Source of the DNA: Bacteroidota bacterium
GTDB lineage: Bacteria > Bacteroidota > Ignavibacteria > Ignavibacteriales > Ignavibacteriaceae
Length of the DNA stretch: 64,000 bases
NCBI GenBank assembly: GCA_021815365.1
Contig: JAKAGZ010000005.1
Coordinates: forward strand, 1-64,000
Direction: 5' to 3'
Shown one piece after another: positions 44,548 to 54,198 of this stretch. The translations under genes were made by a program, and so were the position numbers. Under the pieces are notes generated by a model, which saw only the letters and a program-made list of their open reading frames with translations, made no database searches and was not told where the DNA came from. Within the stretch, counting starts at the first letter, position 1. Each line of letters opens with the position of its first letter.

Positions 44548-47500
44548 TTAAAAATAAGCCCTGAATTCTGCTCTTGCAGTATTTATAACTTTCCCGCCGC
44601 CCTGCCACCTGCCGTCATAACTTAGAGTAGACTGCAGGTTTGCTGCAAGACGATAATCAAAATTAGTACTCCAAAAATAATTTTTCCCGATCAGATTTCC
44701 TTCAGTCAGTTCGAAAGGAAGAAAATTATTATTTACATTACCCCGCAGTTCGATCCGCTGCATTTCAATTCTGAATCTTCCTGTGCCGGCAAATGATAAA
44801 TTTATTCTTACTGACTCTGAGTTTAAGTCAATCACGGTTGGAACTGCAGGAAAATTATCCGTGCTTCTGCCGACTTTAATAGCAAAGCCAACTTCAATAT
44901 TATTTTCAGGTCTGTACGAAAAATCAGAATTAACTGAGTTTGTTGTAATAAGTCTCCTCTGGTTTGAAAATGATAACGGGTTTGTCGTTAAATTATCCTC
45001 CTTATTTACAAAGTCAGTTTGGTTGCCTATTTCAGGAACCAGCCTTGTGCGAAGCCTGATGCTTCTTTCGCGGTTGTATTCCCGCACAGGACCATCATTG
45101 AACTGGTTCAAACTTTTTGTTTGTGAAAATCTGAAGCGCAGTGAAAAATCCTGATCGTTTTCAAAAAGAAAAAAATCCTGCTGAATAAAATTTGTCCCGC
45201 TGATCGTTTTATTTTGATTCTGAAAATCAGAAAAGTGGAGGAAGTATATTTTTTTATAATCCTGTTCCCTTGTATTCTCTTCAACACGCCAGAAAGTTTC
45301 TGTGGATAAAGGCTGGAATAATTTTCCGAGGAAGGAATCTTTTTCAAAAATATCTCCGTAATTGATCCGCCAGTTTGTGCTGGTCTTTAAATTTATTACG
45401 GGGAACAACTGCTCGGTCGGCACTGTAATTAAAATGTAATCGCCGTCAAACAAAGTTGGTTCAAATTCGTTAACATCGGCAATGCCGTTATGATTTAAGT
45501 CACCGAGATATTTATAATTGCCGGTTCCTTTTGCAACGCGGACAAAAACTTTCTGAAGCTTTGCTGATTTTTGTGTTTGAACTTCATAAAAAATATTCCC
45601 ATCCATAATTCGTTCCCACAATTTCAAGTGTGTCCTGGAACGGATAAGTATGGTCTGGTTATTTAAATACCCCTGCTTCTTAAAATCTTCTGTATAGTTT
45701 TTATCCCTGAGAGTAATGTTCAAATAAGAATTTACCGAGCTGCTTCCTTCATAAGTAAATTCATAAGATTGTGCAGTAGCCCGTGATTCTCTTAAAAGAA
45801 TTCCATCCAAAGGAAAGTAATCATCCCTTAAAGAATATTTAACAGATACTTTAAATCCGCTCAGCCCGATAAGAGAAATAAAAGGGCTGACTTCATAATA
45901 TTTCAAGCTGCTGGAAAGAAGAGAGTCTGTTGCAGAATTTTTATCTTCTTTGTTCTCAGCAAGAAAATCCACCCCGGGTTTAAAATATCCAATCGTTTTG
46001 TAAGCCTGCCCCGACTGCCGCAGCCAATTGCTTTTCAGCAGAATATTTCTTGAACTCACATAATCAAGATTATATTCGAGGCGGTAATCTTTATTATTTG
46101 TAAAAACCAACGTGTTGTTATACCTATCAGACCTGAAATCATTCCCTCTCTTCAAAAGACCAACAGAAGAAGTTATACTCAGCTCATCTATTGGAGAATA
46201 ATTCAGATTCATTTCCCGTAAGTGTTCGTCAACTGACTGGGGAACATTTATAATATTATAATATCGGTTAAACTCCACCTCGTTAAACCGGTCGAGTGCA
46301 GTGAACCTGCTTTGTATGAACCTGTCCTTGTAAGACAAACCAGCTTTACCAAAATTCATTTTCCCCAGCGAGATTTTCTGCGGATCAATTTTTATAAACA
46401 AATTCGCTGCGCCGCCAAAATTATTATTATCATCTATATTAGAGAATTTGTTTTTATCCCAGAGGCTTCCGGTAATTTCAAGGCTGATTGAAATGTCATT
46501 GCGTGGTTTAAAGTCTAACAACAGGTTGCTGAATTGTTTTGACTCTGGCATCGGTAAAAAAATTACAGGCGCATAACTTCCCTGTTTAATTCCCACCCAT
46601 TGATAATTCCCCAGGCTTTGTTTCTGATAATCGCCATTCCCCTGTCCGACAAAACTGAATGAAACATTATAGATTGCTGAGGAATCACCGGGATTATATT
46701 TGTAGTATGAATAAGGCTGCGAGTTTATCAGTGTGTCAATCTTTTGATAAACACCGCGCGGATTGCCGAGTGAATCTGGAAGGGCGAGGATTACTCCGCT
46801 CTTTGATGCTTTATTCCTGTCATCGCCGGCATTTCTTAAAATTGCTTTATCGGAATCTGAAAGCGAAATATCTATTGGTGCATTTTCGTCATCACCTTCT
46901 TTTAGATACTGAAATTTTATTCCGAGTTTATCGTTGAATAATTTTGTTTCAACTCCGGTTCCGAGAAAAGTTCTTGCAAACCTTCTGTCAGTATATTCAA
47001 AGTCAACTGATATTCTGCTTGCTGAGGTTATCAGCTTGTTTGGAGTAAAAGTAATTTGTGCATTTGAATATTCGATGACGTAATCATTTCTTTCTCCCCT
47101 TTTCATTCGAATGCCGTCAACATAAACTTTTTCTGTTCCGGCGATCACAATGATATTCGGTTCGTTGTTTACGCCCGAGAGTCTGTAAGGTCCCTGCACC
47201 CCATCCTGTCCTAAAAAATTATTTGTAGTGAATTTCCCTCTCGAACTTGCAATCGAAAAATATGCTTTTTCATTTCCGTAATTATATTCGCCCAGCAGTC
47301 CCTGCAGCTTTCTGTTGATAACACCAAACTCCCCGAATCTTTTTTCTAACTGGTAATCACCGAAAGTTCCTGCAGCACGCGGATGTTTTATCTGTATAAA
47401 AACTTTGTCAAGCTCATCAAGCCTTTCAGTGTTGCCTTCAGGCTGAATAGGAGTGTTCTCGTCTGTAAGGGCTGCGACTAATTCAATTTCGTCTGACAAT

Positions 47501-48054
47501 TTTCCTGAAAGCTGCAGCCTGAATCCGCTGTTGAGCGAAAGGTCCCTGTTCGTTCCGATAGTAAAACCTCTCACCAGTGTTCCGCTTCTTTCAATGCCGC
47601 TCCCGAAAATAGATTCGGCAGTAAATCCCGGTGACTCACTTTGAATTACCTTGATCGTGTCTTTTGTGCTTTCGCTGTATTTATAAACCAGGCTTCTTTT
47701 TTTATATTCTTTATTTAGTGACAGTCTGAAAGTTTGATATGTTATTATCAACGTGTCGAAGTCAGAATATTTCAGATCTTTTGCCAAAGAGAACTCACCG
47801 GTTGAATATGAAATTTTATATTCGTTTTTATTCAGGATCTTCTTTCCAAGATATATAGTTTCAGAAAAAGGGATGATAGATAATTTTGAAATTTTATAAT
47901 TATTATCGAAACGAACAGCAAGTGTATCAGAAACTGTTTCGATATAATACTTCTCCTGAGCCTGAGCAGGCAGGGATAAAATGAAAAATGAAATTATTAC
48001 AGGAAAATTTTTGAATATGAATTTCAAAAGCTGAAAATTTTTTGTTGAAAGCAA
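44548..48054 (-). CDS. Large outer-membrane beta-barrel-type protein, unknown role
   Basis: The 1168-residue protein has an N-terminal signal (about 14-32, ending AQAQ). An extended beta region follows, with a conserved-looking stretch GSGIERSGTLVRGFTIGTNRD, a Pro/Glu-rich linker (ENTPIQPEGNTERLDELDKVFIQIKHP) and YVDGIRMKRGERNDYVIEY. From about residue 360 to the end it consists of alternating amphipathic strands (for example FRIEMQRIELRGNVNN), ending in RAEFRAYF, an aromatic C-terminus typical of outer-membrane barrels. It has no TonB box, plug or enzyme motif that I recognise. A barrel with a large N-terminal periplasmic/surface region is the best guess; it might be a translocon or glycan-related porin. 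Confidence 0.55.
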   Translation of the reverse strand: MLSTKNFQLLKFIFKNFPVIISFFILSLPAQAQEKYYIETVSDTLAVRFDNNYKISKLSIIPFSETIYLGKKILNKNEYKISYSTGEFSLAKDLKYSDFDTLIITYQTFRLSLNKEYKKRSLVYKYSESTKDTIKVIQSESPGFTAESIFGSGIERSGTLVRGFTIGTNRDLSLNSGFRLQLSGKLSDEIELVAALTDENTPIQPEGNTERLDELDKVFIQIKHPRAAGTFGDYQLEKRFGEFGVINRKLQGLLGEYNYGNEKAYFSIASSRGKFTTNNFLGQDGVQGPYRLSGVNNEPNIIVIAGTEKVYVDGIRMKRGERNDYVIEYSNAQITFTPNKLITSASRISVDFEYTDRRFARTFLGTGVETKLFNDKLGIKFQYLKEGDDENAPIDISLSDSDKAILRNAGDDRNKASKSGVILALPDSLGNPRGVYQKIDTLINSQPYSYYKYNPGDSSAIYNVSFSFVGQGNGDYQKQSLGNYQWVGIKQGSYAPVIFLPMPESKQFSNLLLDFKPRNDISISLEITGSLWDKNKFSNIDDNNNFGGAANLFIKIDPQKISLGKMNFGKAGLSYKDRFIQSRFTALDRFNEVEFNRYYNIINVPQSVDEHLREMNLNYSPIDELSITSSVGLLKRGNDFRSDRYNNTLVFTNNKDYRLEYNLDYVSSRNILLKSNWLRQSGQAYKTIGYFKPGVDFLAENKEDKNSATDSLLSSSLKYYEVSPFISLIGLSGFKVSVKYSLRDDYFPLDGILLRESRATAQSYEFTYEGSSSVNSYLNITLRDKNYTEDFKKQGYLNNQTILIRSRTHLKLWERIMDGNIFYEVQTQKSAKLQKVFVRVAKGTGNYKYLGDLNHNGIADVNEFEPTLFDGDYILITVPTEQLFPVINLKTSTNWRINYGDIFEKDSFLGKLFQPLSTETFWRVEENTREQDYKKIYFLHFSDFQNQNKTISGTNFIQQDFFLFENDQDFSLRFRFSQTKSLNQFNDGPVREYNRERSIRLRTRLVPEIGNQTDFVNKEDNLTTNPLSFSNQRRLITTNSVNSDFSYRPENNIEVGFAIKVGRSTDNFPAVPTVIDLNSESVRINLSFAGTGRFRIEMQRIELRGNVNNNFLPFELTEGNLIGKNYFWSTNFDYRLAANLQSTLSYDGRWQGGGKVINTARAEFRAYF

Positions 48055-48435
48055 ATCTATTGTTAACCTGTTATTCGATCAAGTATTAAAAAATCTTCTT
48101 TATGAGCCGGCATTCATAATTGTTAAAAATATTTTTCCCGGAACAATAAGAGAAGTAAATATTATGTTTATTCCAAAAAGATTTTCATTACTGCAAACTC
48201 ACCCCCCCAAGCCCCTTCTCTTGCAAAGGGAAGGGGGCGGGGGATGAGTTACTTTATATACCATAATCCATTACTAGCAACTAAACCAATAAGAAAATTT
48301 TTATTATTAGAAAATATTTCAGATAGATATGCCTGCATTAAATAACCTGCTCGTATTATTAAATTTGCCTTCACAGTTGGAATTTATTTTATTATTTTGA
48401 CCAATCAAATTTAAGCTAATAATAAGAAAGATTAT
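48055..48435. other. Divergent intergenic region with a GC-rich palindrome
   Basis: The stretch separates the outer-membrane protein (minus) from the DUF4258 gene (plus). It contains actcacccccccaagcccct / agggaagggggcgggggatgagt, an imperfect palindrome at about 48199-48249 unrelated to families A-D. No gene is supported. Confidence 0.5.
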
Positions 48436-48756
48436 ATGATAGAAAAAATCAGGCAGGCAGCGGCGAAAAAAATTGTTTACACACCACATGCTGCAGCACA
48501 AATAATGAATGTTGAAAGAATGATCAACCCCGATGAAATAAGGAAAGTTATCAGCGGAGGAGAAATTGTCGAGGATTATCCATATGATGAGAGGGGAAAT
48601 ACAAGTCTGATCTTAGGGTATGGGAATAACAACAGACCCATACATATTGTCTGCGCACCGACAGAATTTTATCTTTTAATAATTACAGCTTATCTTCCTT
48701 CAGAGATTAAATGGAGCCGGGATTTTAAAACGAGAGAACCATTATGGTCTGTTTAA
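48436..48756 (+). CDS. DUF4258 protein, candidate toxin
   Basis: The 106-residue protein fits DUF4258: YTPHAAAQIMNVERMINPDEIRKVISGGEIVEDYPYDERGN, then PIHIVCAPTEFYLLIITAYLPS. The family has a RelE-like small alpha/beta layout and often sits next to an MqsA/YgiT-type antitoxin, which follows here, overlapping by 13 bases. A toxin acting on mRNA or translation is therefore likely, but not proven for this family. The pair is on the opposite strand to its neighbours, as expected of a mobile module. Confidence 0.75.
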   Translation: MIEKIRQAAAKKIVYTPHAAAQIMNVERMINPDEIRKVISGGEIVEDYPYDERGNTSLILGYGNNNRPIHIVCAPTEFYLLIITAYLPSEIKWSRDFKTREPLWSV

Positions 48757-48980
48757 AATGCTACTGCGACACTGAAAGGAAATTCAGTCCCTTCACAATT
48801 AAAAGAGAAGGCTACGAGATAACTTTTAAAGAAGTACCTTCGTGGATTTGTCCGGCGTGTAATGAAATTTATTTCGATGAATCAGAAGTTGAAATCCTTC
48901 ATAAGACTGTGCAAAGTCTCGATGAGCAGTCAGTTAAGTTAAAAGAAGCGATAGTGTACTGGCCTGGAAACGAAAGATAA
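48744..48980 (+). CDS. MqsA/YgiT-type zinc-finger antitoxin (short form)
   Basis: The 78-residue protein has two Cys pairs (CLKCYC near the start and CPACNE at about 40), the N-terminal zinc-binding part of MqsA. It lacks the C-terminal helix-turn-helix that full MqsA uses to bind DNA, so it may neutralise the toxin without acting as a repressor. It overlaps the DUF4258 gene by 13 bases and ends against the convergent MacB-like permease gene. Confidence 0.75.
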   Translation: MVCLKCYCDTERKFSPFTIKREGYEITFKEVPSWICPACNEIYFDESEVEILHKTVQSLDEQSVKLKEAIVYWPGNER

Positions 48981-50213
48981 TTATTCATACCTCAGCGCTT
49001 CAATCGGGTCGAGGTTTGCTGCTTTATAAGCAGGGTAAGTTCCAAAAATAATTCCAACAAAAACACAAAGAGATAAACCGATTGCAACCCAATCGTAAGG
49101 AATAGCCGCCTGTGCTTTTAAGAGACTCCCTGCAAGATTTCCGATCCCCACACCTAAAACAATTCCGATTACTCCGCCAACAAGGCAAAGTGTAATCGCT
49201 TCGATCAGAAACTGAATAAGAATATTTTTCTTCTGTGCACCGACAGCCTTCCTGATACCTATCTCTCTTGTTCTTTCAGTTACAGAGACTAACATAATAT
49301 TCATAATTCCCACACCAGCTGCAAGCAGTGCAATTATCGAGACAACAATTGCACCGATCTTTATTCCTGCCGTTATTTGGTTTACCTGTCCGATCAGAGA
49401 TTCATTACTGAAAATTTCAAAATCGTTATCTTCCCCCGGCGGAACTTTCCTGATCGCACGCATATATCCCACTGCTGCATCAATCAGCCTGTTATAGTCT
49501 TGTTTATTTTTTGCCATTACCATGATGTTAATGCTCGTGTTATGCTTTCCATACATTGTTTGAAATGTTGATAAAGGCATAACAACCCTGTTATCCTGGC
49601 TCTCGCCGAACATCGCTGCTTTGGGACTGAGAACTCCGATCACTAAGAACGGCCTGTTATCTACACTGATAGTTTGTCCGACCGGATTAATGCTTGGGAA
49701 TAGTTTATCAACAATGTCTTTACCTATAAGGCAAACATTATTAGTGTATTCTATATCAGTTTCTCTTAAGCTTCTTCCGTAATCAACTGTCCAGTCATTT
49801 GTTCTCATCCCGCCGACCGTTTCACCCAAAACTCTGATGTTAGGGTTGGTTTGAATGTTACCATACTTTACAACTTTCCCTCCGCGTGCCTGTTCAGCCC
49901 CCATTGCCTCTGCGCCTTTCAATAAACCTTTAAGACGATCAAACTGCTCAAGTGTAATATTGTGCCTGTTCCTGTATTTTCTCCATTCTTTAGGTCCGTG
50001 GACACCCAGCGCAGGAAATTTTTGTATCTGAAAAGTATTTTGCGAAAGACCGGAGAGACCATTCTCAATACTTTTCTGAAGCATCGTAATAATTGTCATA
50101 ATAACAATTATCGAAAAAATTCCTACCACAACTCCAAGAATTGTCAGGAGAGTTCTTAACCTGTTCCCTTTGATTGACTGAAGAGAGAGCTGAATAGTTT
50201 CGAAAAGCTGCAT
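48981..50213 (-). CDS. MacB-type ABC transporter permease
   Basis: The 410-residue protein has one N-terminal helix (about 18-45), a periplasmic MacB core domain (about 55-245) and three C-terminal helices with the FtsX-type motif (GIMNIMLVSVTERTREIGIRKAVGAQ, about 295-320). The C-terminus is YKAANLDPIEALRYE, as in the family. It moves macrolides, peptides or lipids to the cell surface together with an ATPase and adaptor. Neither is adjacent, so the partners lie elsewhere. Start at 50213, no overlap with the next gene. Confidence 0.9.
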   Translation of the reverse strand: MQLFETIQLSLQSIKGNRLRTLLTILGVVVGIFSIIVIMTIITMLQKSIENGLSGLSQNTFQIQKFPALGVHGPKEWRKYRNRHNITLEQFDRLKGLLKGAEAMGAEQARGGKVVKYGNIQTNPNIRVLGETVGGMRTNDWTVDYGRSLRETDIEYTNNVCLIGKDIVDKLFPSINPVGQTISVDNRPFLVIGVLSPKAAMFGESQDNRVVMPLSTFQTMYGKHNTSINIMVMAKNKQDYNRLIDAAVGYMRAIRKVPPGEDNDFEIFSNESLIGQVNQITAGIKIGAIVVSIIALLAAGVGIMNIMLVSVTERTREIGIRKAVGAQKKNILIQFLIEAITLCLVGGVIGIVLGVGIGNLAGSLLKAQAAIPYDWVAIGLSLCVFVGIIFGTYPAYKAANLDPIEALRYE

Positions 50214-50413
50214 AATAAATTATCCGTCAAAGTTTATTGCAAAACAAAATTACTCTGAATAAAATAATAGATTTGTAACTTATATCAAACGTAAAATACC
50301 TCTCATTAATTTTAACAAGCATTATTTTTGACAGAGGCATAAAATGGAAGGTTTAAACCAATTAAGACCAGTTCTTACAATTTATTTTTCTTCTGAACTT
50401 TATCAGCATTATA

Positions 50414-52030
50414 TTGCTAACTACAATTATTTATATCACTGGAATTATAAAAATTTTGAAATTAAATATACGAGCGTTCCTTCATAGCGGGGCGATATGT
50501 GGCTTCATAATTACCTTATTTTTTATAACTGAATTATTTGCACAGGATACCACTTCCAGCCTTGCTTTTAAAAATAACAGACCACAAAGAAGAACAACAT
50601 TATTCTATCAGCCGGACCTTTCATACCCGATATGGCAGCAATTTAAATTGATCCAGGAAGCAAATTCCGGTGATCCTCTTGCGATGCACGAACTGGGATT
50701 ACGATATCTTTTCAGCGAAGGATTTCCTGCAGATACTGTCAAAGCTGCATTGTGGATAGGCAAAGCTGCTGAAAAAAAATTACCAGCCGCAGAATATAAT
50801 TACGGCATTCTATTAAATAACGGATGGGGCGTTGACTGGAATCCTTTTAAAGCATACGAATTTTTCAAAGATGCTGCATCAGCCGGAATGCCGCAGGCTG
50901 AATATATTTATGGAATCTTAAATACAAATAATTTAATCGTCAAAAAAAATTGGGACAAAGCTTACACCTGGGTAAAAAAAGCTTCGGACCAGGGCTTCCT
51001 GCCGGCAAAAGAAGCAGAGGCTGAATTAAAGAAAAGAGTTTCGCAGGGTTATTTCGATTCAACAAAAACTTCTTCAGAAAAGAATAATACTTTTTCATCA
51101 GCCGATGATGAACCTGCTATTACATCAAACCTGAGCTTGGTTTTTATTGACTTCGCATCAAAATCTGATTCCGTTCCGGTTATTACAGACAAACAAATAA
51201 TCGAAGATATACTAAGAAATGACAGCGAAATTTTGGTTGATACTTTAGGTATCAGCAATAAAAAAGATTCTTTACTGATGTTAAAAAAAACAGGGCTGCA
51301 ATATTTGGTAAAATCTGCGGAAGCCGGAAATCCCGAAGCTTTAACATTGATCGGAAGACTCTACCAGGAAGGAATTTTTTTTCGCAAAAATATTATTACA
51401 GCATCATTATACTATTTACGAGCAACACGGCTTGACTCGCCTACCGCACCGGCTATTTTGTGGTATATTATACGACAGGATGGTTACTTCGTAAAACTAA
51501 AAAATCTTGTAGACCAAAATAACGCTGATGCAATGTATGTATGGTATGAGCTTTATATTTTAGGGTTCGATCATCAATTTACAGATCAGGATGCAATGAA
51601 GCTTTTAACGAAAGCTGCAGAAGAAAATCACCTGCCTTCAATTGTGGAATTAGGGTTGTCATACCTGACCGGAAAAATTATCGAGAAAAATAAAGACAAA
51701 GCTATTTTGTTATGGAAACGTGCCGAAGAGATGGGCAGCATGGAAGCGTCAGTAAGAATAGCCGCTGCAGAACTTTTGGGCGATGTAAATAATGGTATCG
51801 GCAATTTCAGTAATGACATTAAGCTGCTTGAGAAAGCCGATACGCTTGGTTCAGTGCTGTCACAGGTCACACTTGCTTACTGTTATGAAAACGGAATTGG
51901 TGTTAAAAAATTTAAGCCTGAGGCAGTTAAATACTACAGGCTGGCTGCACAGCGCGGCAGCAGGTATGCCTATGACCAATTGAAAAGAATGTATGATGAA
52001 ATCCGTCCGCCGGATTTCAAGGTTAAATAG
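50414..52030 (+). CDS. Sel1-repeat protein
   Basis: The protein has a signal-like segment ending LFAQ and then Sel1 repeats through the whole length: LAMHELGLRYLFSEGFP, PAAEYNYGILLNNGWG, PEALTLIGRLYQEGI, PSIVELGLSYLTGK, SQVTLAYCYENGIG. Sel1 repeats form alpha-solenoids that bind other proteins. The start is uncertain. The longest frame begins at TTG 50414, but a second TTG at 50456 would give a normal signal peptide and is perhaps the true start. No ATG or good ribosome site is near either. Upstream is the divergent MacB-like gene. Confidence 0.8.
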   Translation: MLTTIIYITGIIKILKLNIRAFLHSGAICGFIITLFFITELFAQDTTSSLAFKNNRPQRRTTLFYQPDLSYPIWQQFKLIQEANSGDPLAMHELGLRYLFSEGFPADTVKAALWIGKAAEKKLPAAEYNYGILLNNGWGVDWNPFKAYEFFKDAASAGMPQAEYIYGILNTNNLIVKKNWDKAYTWVKKASDQGFLPAKEAEAELKKRVSQGYFDSTKTSSEKNNTFSSADDEPAITSNLSLVFIDFASKSDSVPVITDKQIIEDILRNDSEILVDTLGISNKKDSLLMLKKTGLQYLVKSAEAGNPEALTLIGRLYQEGIFFRKNIITASLYYLRATRLDSPTAPAILWYIIRQDGYFVKLKNLVDQNNADAMYVWYELYILGFDHQFTDQDAMKLLTKAAEENHLPSIVELGLSYLTGKIIEKNKDKAILLWKRAEEMGSMEASVRIAAAELLGDVNNGIGNFSNDIKLLEKADTLGSVLSQVTLAYCYENGIGVKKFKPEAVKYYRLAAQRGSRYAYDQLKRMYDEIRPPDFKVK

Positions 52031-52192
52031 CTTCCTTAATCCCTTCCTGGTTAATTTATTTCTGATCCGAACCGCCCCCCTTTTAAATTTTTAATGCTAT
52101 ATATTTTTTAATTTTTTTTATCTAAATTGCTTTTGTTATTAGAAGGAAGTCGTAATTGAGGAAAATATTTTCTGACGTTTTTTACAGCTAAG

Positions 52193-53956
52193 ATGGAAGA
52201 TACAGACTACAGAATAAATTCACACCAGCAACTGCTGGATGAAATAAACAAACTTCAGCAGCGCGTTGAAGAGCTTACCCTGAATTCCGACAAATTTAAA
52301 CTCGTTGAAAAATCTTTTTTAGAAAAGGAAAAAAATTATAAAGAGATTTTCAACTCGGTGAGCGATGCAATTTATATCCAGGATCGTGAAGGACGTTTTT
52401 TAGATGTTAACTTTGGCGCAGTTAAAATGTACGGCTATTCGAAGGAAGAATTTATAGGAAAGACGCCAGAATTTCTTTCCGCTCCCGGTAAAAATAGCAT
52501 GACAAAAACACTTGAGGCTTTGAAGAAAGCATTTGAAGGAGAAGTACAAACTTTTGAATGGTGGGGAAAAAGAAAAAACGGAGAAATATTTCCCAAAGAA
52601 GTTGTACTGAACAAAGGAACTTTCTTAGGAAAAGATGTAATAGTTGCTACAGCGAGAGATATATCTGAAAGGAAAAAAGCAGAATCACTTCAGGCTGCTT
52701 TATATGCCATTGCTGAAAAATCAAGCTCCACAAAAGACCTCGATGAATTTTATTATTCGATGCATCAGATTATAAAAGAAATAATGAATGCTGATAATTT
52801 CTATATAGCAATTTATGATGCAGAAAATAATACTCTAAGTTTCCCTTACTTTGTTGATGAGATAGATGAGCAGCCCCAAAGTCATAAACCCGGCAAAGGT
52901 TTGACCGAATATGTTTTAAACTCAGGTGAGCCATTATTAGCTCCCCCTGAAGTTGTAGAAAGGCTTATTGCTGAAAATAAAATAGAAGATATAGGCGCGC
53001 CTTCTATAGACTGGCTCGGTATTCCTTTAAAAACCATAGACAAAACAATTGGAGTACTCGTTGTACAAAGCTATACAGAAAAAGTAAGGTACAGCGAAAA
53101 AGATAAATATCTTTTAACATTCGTTTCACAGCACGTTGCCGCTGCACTTGAGAGAAAACAATCTTCTGAAGCAATAAAAAAATACTCGCACGAACTCGAA
53201 GAGCTGAATAAAAGCAAGGACAAATTCTTCTCAATTATTTCACACGATCTGCGCAGCCCCTTCCATCCTTTGCTGGGACTTTCAGAAATTTTAGCTAATG
53301 AGATTGACTCATTAAGCAAGGAAGAGATATCTGATTACAGCAAGGAAATTTTTAATCTTCTTCAGAATCAATACAGGCTGCTTGAAGATCTGCTGGACTG
53401 GTCGAAACTTCAGAGAAATACTATAAGTTTCGTTCCGGCAGAGATACAGTTAAACTCAGTTGTGAATGAAACTCTAAGTTTACTCAGAGAGAATGCTGAA
53501 AGAAAAAAAATCCTACTGGTAAATCTCATTGATGACAGCACGGTGGTTAAAGCTGACAAGAATTTGTTAAGATCAATTTTACAGAATTTAATTTCCAATG
53601 CTATAAAATTCTCTTTTGAAAATGGTGAAATTGAAATAAGTGCAAAAGAACCTGCACTGTCGAAACAGGTTTATAGCAGTTCTGATAAAGAAACAGATCC
53701 CGAAGGATCACGAAAAAATGAGATGATAGAAATTTGTGTCTATGATTCGGGAGTGGGGTTAACAAGCGATGAAATAAATAACATCTTTTCATTTCACCTT
53801 GGACATTCAAAACCGGGAACAAAAGGAGAGAAAGGCAGCGGTCTGGGATTGATCCTTTGTAAAGAGATGGTTGAAAAACATGGCGGTACGATCCGGATCG
53901 AAAGTGAGAAAGGAAGAGGCAGCAAATTTTATTTCACATTACCTAAGATAGTATAA
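52193..53956 (+). CDS. Cytoplasmic PAS-GAF histidine kinase
   Basis: The 587-residue kinase lacks transmembrane segments. It has a coiled-coil start (about 8-42), a PAS domain (about 45-160, SVSDAIYIQDREGRFLDVN), a GAF domain (about 175-320), a HisKA dimerisation helix with the phosphoacceptor His in FFSIISHDLRSPF (about 347) and a HATPase domain with N box LLRSILQNLISNAIKFS and G boxes YDSGVGL and GSGLGLILCKEMVEKHGG. It should sense a cytoplasmic signal. No response regulator is next to it. Confidence 0.92.
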   Translation: MEDTDYRINSHQQLLDEINKLQQRVEELTLNSDKFKLVEKSFLEKEKNYKEIFNSVSDAIYIQDREGRFLDVNFGAVKMYGYSKEEFIGKTPEFLSAPGKNSMTKTLEALKKAFEGEVQTFEWWGKRKNGEIFPKEVVLNKGTFLGKDVIVATARDISERKKAESLQAALYAIAEKSSSTKDLDEFYYSMHQIIKEIMNADNFYIAIYDAENNTLSFPYFVDEIDEQPQSHKPGKGLTEYVLNSGEPLLAPPEVVERLIAENKIEDIGAPSIDWLGIPLKTIDKTIGVLVVQSYTEKVRYSEKDKYLLTFVSQHVAAALERKQSSEAIKKYSHELEELNKSKDKFFSIISHDLRSPFHPLLGLSEILANEIDSLSKEEISDYSKEIFNLLQNQYRLLEDLLDWSKLQRNTISFVPAEIQLNSVVNETLSLLRENAERKKILLVNLIDDSTVVKADKNLLRSILQNLISNAIKFSFENGEIEISAKEPALSKQVYSSSDKETDPEGSRKNEMIEICVYDSGVGLTSDEINNIFSFHLGHSKPGTKGEKGSGLGLILCKEMVEKHGGTIRIESEKGRGSKFYFTLPKIV

Positions 53957-54198
53957 AGCTATGTCTTCCGATTAACATATTCCATAAACCGGCACAGCCG
54001 GAACCAAATGGTAAAGTAAACTCAGACAATTAGTCTTTCGGTTATGGTAACGATGCCCGTTTCGTCTAACGGTTACGGAATTCGGTTGCATCACCCGATT
54101 CACGTTTTACGCTTTACGATACGGGCTTCGTAACCGAATAACGCTAAACAATTTCTTTTCCATTTTGCGTAAAATTTTATGACGAATAGAACATACCT
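53957..54198. repeat. Convergent intergenic region with family D element, copy 2
   Basis: Terminal arms at 53998-54012 (gccggaaccaaatgg) and about 54158-54169 (ttccattttgcg) match copy 1 (7779-7864) on the outside. The core is different and contains a large hairpin (tcggttatggtaacgatgcccgt with acgggcttcgtaaccga). It lies between two convergent genes and could terminate both. Confidence 0.5.

Noticed and set aside
48319-48501. 60-codon minus-strand frame overlapping the DUF4258 start
   Set aside because: Low-complexity Ile/Phe/Asn sequence, in a promoter region of the plus-strand genes.
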